Source of the DNA: an uncultured Peptostreptococcaceae bacterium
GTDB taxonomy: Bacteria > Bacillota > Clostridia > Peptostreptococcales > Anaerovoracaceae
Length of the DNA stretch: 50,903 nt
NCBI GenBank assembly: GCA_905235115.1
Contig: CAJOKT010000009.1
Span: 1 to 50,903 of the forward strand
Direction: 5' to 3'
The position numbers were made by a program, and so were the translations under genes. Below are positions 49,651 through 50,903 of this stretch, one piece after another (the first letter of the stretch is position 1; each line of letters starts with the position of its first letter). The notes below the pieces were generated by a model that was not told the origin of the DNA, did not search any database, and worked only from the letters and a program-made list of their open reading frames with translations.

Positions 49651-50903
49651 ATGGCATTAGAAGGAAAAGCTTCAGAACAGTATAACGCAGAACAGATTCA
49701 GGTCCTGGAGGGACTTGAAGCCGTCAGAAAGAGACCGGGAATGTATATCGGCTCTACCGGCGAGAGGGGACTCCATCATCTGGTATACGAGGTGGTCGAT
49801 AACTCCATCGACGAGGCTCTTGCGGGATACTGCAAGAATATAAAGGTGAGTATCAACCAGGACGGCTCCGTCACCGTTGAGGACGATGGAAGGGGAATGC
49901 CTGTTGACAAGCATCCCAAGATGAGTATTCCGGCAGTGGAAGTTATCCACACAGTTCTCCACGCCGGAGGAAAATTCGGAGGCGGGGGATACAAGGTGTC
50001 CGGCGGTCTCCACGGAGTAGGCGCGTCTGTGGTGAACGCACTTTCCACAAAGATGGAAGTGGAGATCAAAAGAAACGGCAAGATCTATCATCAGGAATAC
50101 AGGCAGGGCAAGTATGCCAGCCCCCTGGAGGTCATAGGCGAGGCACCCAGAAAGACCGGTTCCAAGACCACCTTCTGGCCCGATCCTGAGATATTCGAGA
50201 CCACGGTTTTCGACTATGACACCATCCAGCACCGCTTAAGAGAGATGGCCTTCCTGAACAAGGGCATCAAGATATCCCTTAAGGATGACCGCATCGGCCG
50301 CAAAAAATCCGAGGTCTTCCATTACGAAGGCGGGATCAAGGAGATGGTGGCCTTCCAGAACAGCAACAAAGATCCCATCCACCCGGACGTAATATATTTT
50401 GAGGTGGCAAGGGACACCCAGGAAGTGGAAATAGCCATGCAGTACACGGATAACTATTCTGAACTGATCCTGGGCTATGCCAACAACATCAACACCGTTG
50501 ACGGAGGAAGTCATCTCATAGGATTCAAATCCGCTCTTACCAAGGTCATCAACGATTACGGAAGACGCGCCAAGATACTGAAAGATTCAGATGACGCTTT
50601 AACAGGAGACGATGTCAGAGAAGGTCTCACCGCCGTAGTTTCCGTGAAGCTCCAGAACCCTGAGTTTGAAGGACAGACCAAGAGCAAGCTGGGCAACCCC
50701 GAGACCAGAGGTTTTGTGGAGTCTGCAACCAACGATTACCTCATGGCCTTCCTTGAGCAGAATCCTGCCCAGGCCAAGTCCATAATAGAGAAGTGCGTCA
50801 AGGCCGCCCGCGCAAGGGAAGCCGCACGCAAGGCCAGAAACATCATAAGAAACACAAATGCTCTCACCACCACATCCCTTCCCGGCAAGCTGGCTGACTG
50901 CTC
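49651..50903 (+). CDS. gyrB: DNA gyrase subunit B (5' part, runs off the window)
   Basis: The first 417 codons of GyrB. The ATPase domain shows [66 protein letters not shown] and the transducer region with [13 protein letters not shown]. It supplies negative supercoiling with GyrA. GAGGAG precedes the ATG by 6 bases. The C-terminal Toprim and GyrA-binding part lies beyond 50903. No defect is seen. Confidence 0.97.
   Translation, partial: MALEGKASEQYNAEQIQVLEGLEAVRKRPGMYIGSTGERGLHHLVYEVVDNSIDEALAGYCKNIKVSINQDGSVTVEDDGRGMPVDKHPKMSIPAVEVIHTVLHAGGKFGGGGYKVSGGLHGVGASVVNALSTKMEVEIKRNGKIYHQEYRQGKYASPLEVIGEAPRKTGSKTTFWPDPEIFETTVFDYDTIQHRLREMAFLNKGIKISLKDDRIGRKKSEVFHYEGGIKEMVAFQNSNKDPIHPDVIYFEVARDTQEVEIAMQYTDNYSELILGYANNINTVDGGSHLIGFKSALTKVINDYGRRAKILKDSDDALTGDDVREGLTAVVSVKLQNPEFEGQTKSKLGNPETRGFVESATNDYLMAFLEQNPAQAKSIIEKCVKAARAREAARKARNIIRNTNALTTTSLPGKLADC

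Overview
The window is chromosomal DNA from a low-to-mid G+C Gram-positive anaerobe, most likely a member of the Clostridia. It spans the replication origin. Evidence for this placement: the order rpmH-rnpA-yidD-yidC-jag-mnmE-mnmG-rsmG-parS-parA-parB on one side of oriC and dnaA-dnaN-recF-gyrB on the other; Firmicutes-type genes (RNase M5, DivIC/FtsB-like protein, GdpP, DnaD-family protein, KhpB/Jag); an acetate/butyrate-type CoA-transferase; and ferredoxin-type redox enzymes. I cannot name the genus from the sequence alone.

Layout. 1-2070: a small accessory block on the + strand with a short HTH regulator and a complete hipBA-type toxin-antitoxin pair under an operator-studded promoter. 2096-5800 (-): sugar isomerase, small membrane protein, PfkB kinase and HAD phosphatase. 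5831-13658 (-): a small membrane protein and the F-type ATP synthase operon (atpB-E-F-A-G-D-C), headed by a WalJ-like metallo-hydrolase. 13785-16849 (-): cysteine-desulfidase-like protein, ferredoxin-type aldo/keto reductase and RNase H. 16906-20607 (-): a large RND transporter. 20726-22084 (-): CoA-transferase. 22268-22342 (+): tRNA-Arg(CCU). 22519-23735 (-): a Nudix-MGMT fusion and a FlK-like thioesterase. 23892-25407 (+): a DUF1294-YdcF fusion and an EF-hand/amphipathic-repeat protein. 25465-36079 (-): GNAT, rsmA, rnmV, DivIC-like, two tandem M23 peptidases, DnaD-like, dnaB, rplI, gdpP. 36365-44732 (-): parB, parA, twin parS, rsmG, mnmG, mnmE, jag, yidC, yidD, rnpA, rpmH. 44860-46480: bipartite oriC around dnaA. 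46512-50903 (+): dnaN, recF, a tetrapyrrole-methylase-family gene and the 5' part of gyrB. Nearly all genes run away from oriC, co-oriented with replication; the exceptions are hipBA and its HTH neighbour, the tRNA and the 23.9-25.4 kb pair. No stretch above 300 bases lacks a gene or RNA.

The strongest novelty is in the ATP synthase. There is no separate delta-subunit gene. Instead the alpha subunit carries about 80 extra N-terminal residues that read as the C-terminal domain of delta (OSCP), with the delta N-terminal domain missing. The a and c subunits both start with signal-peptide-like leaders, and the c-subunit gene has a 4-base frameshift at its most conserved loop. Other points of interest are a Nudix-MGMT fusion, a DnaD protein ending in a DnaI-type zinc motif with no DnaI ATPase nearby, a GdpP that appears to lack its membrane anchor, a tetrapyrrole-methylase gene coupled to recF, a clear DnaA-trio unwinding element, and an apparent excess of the heptamer CGCAAAA/TTTTGCG across the window.
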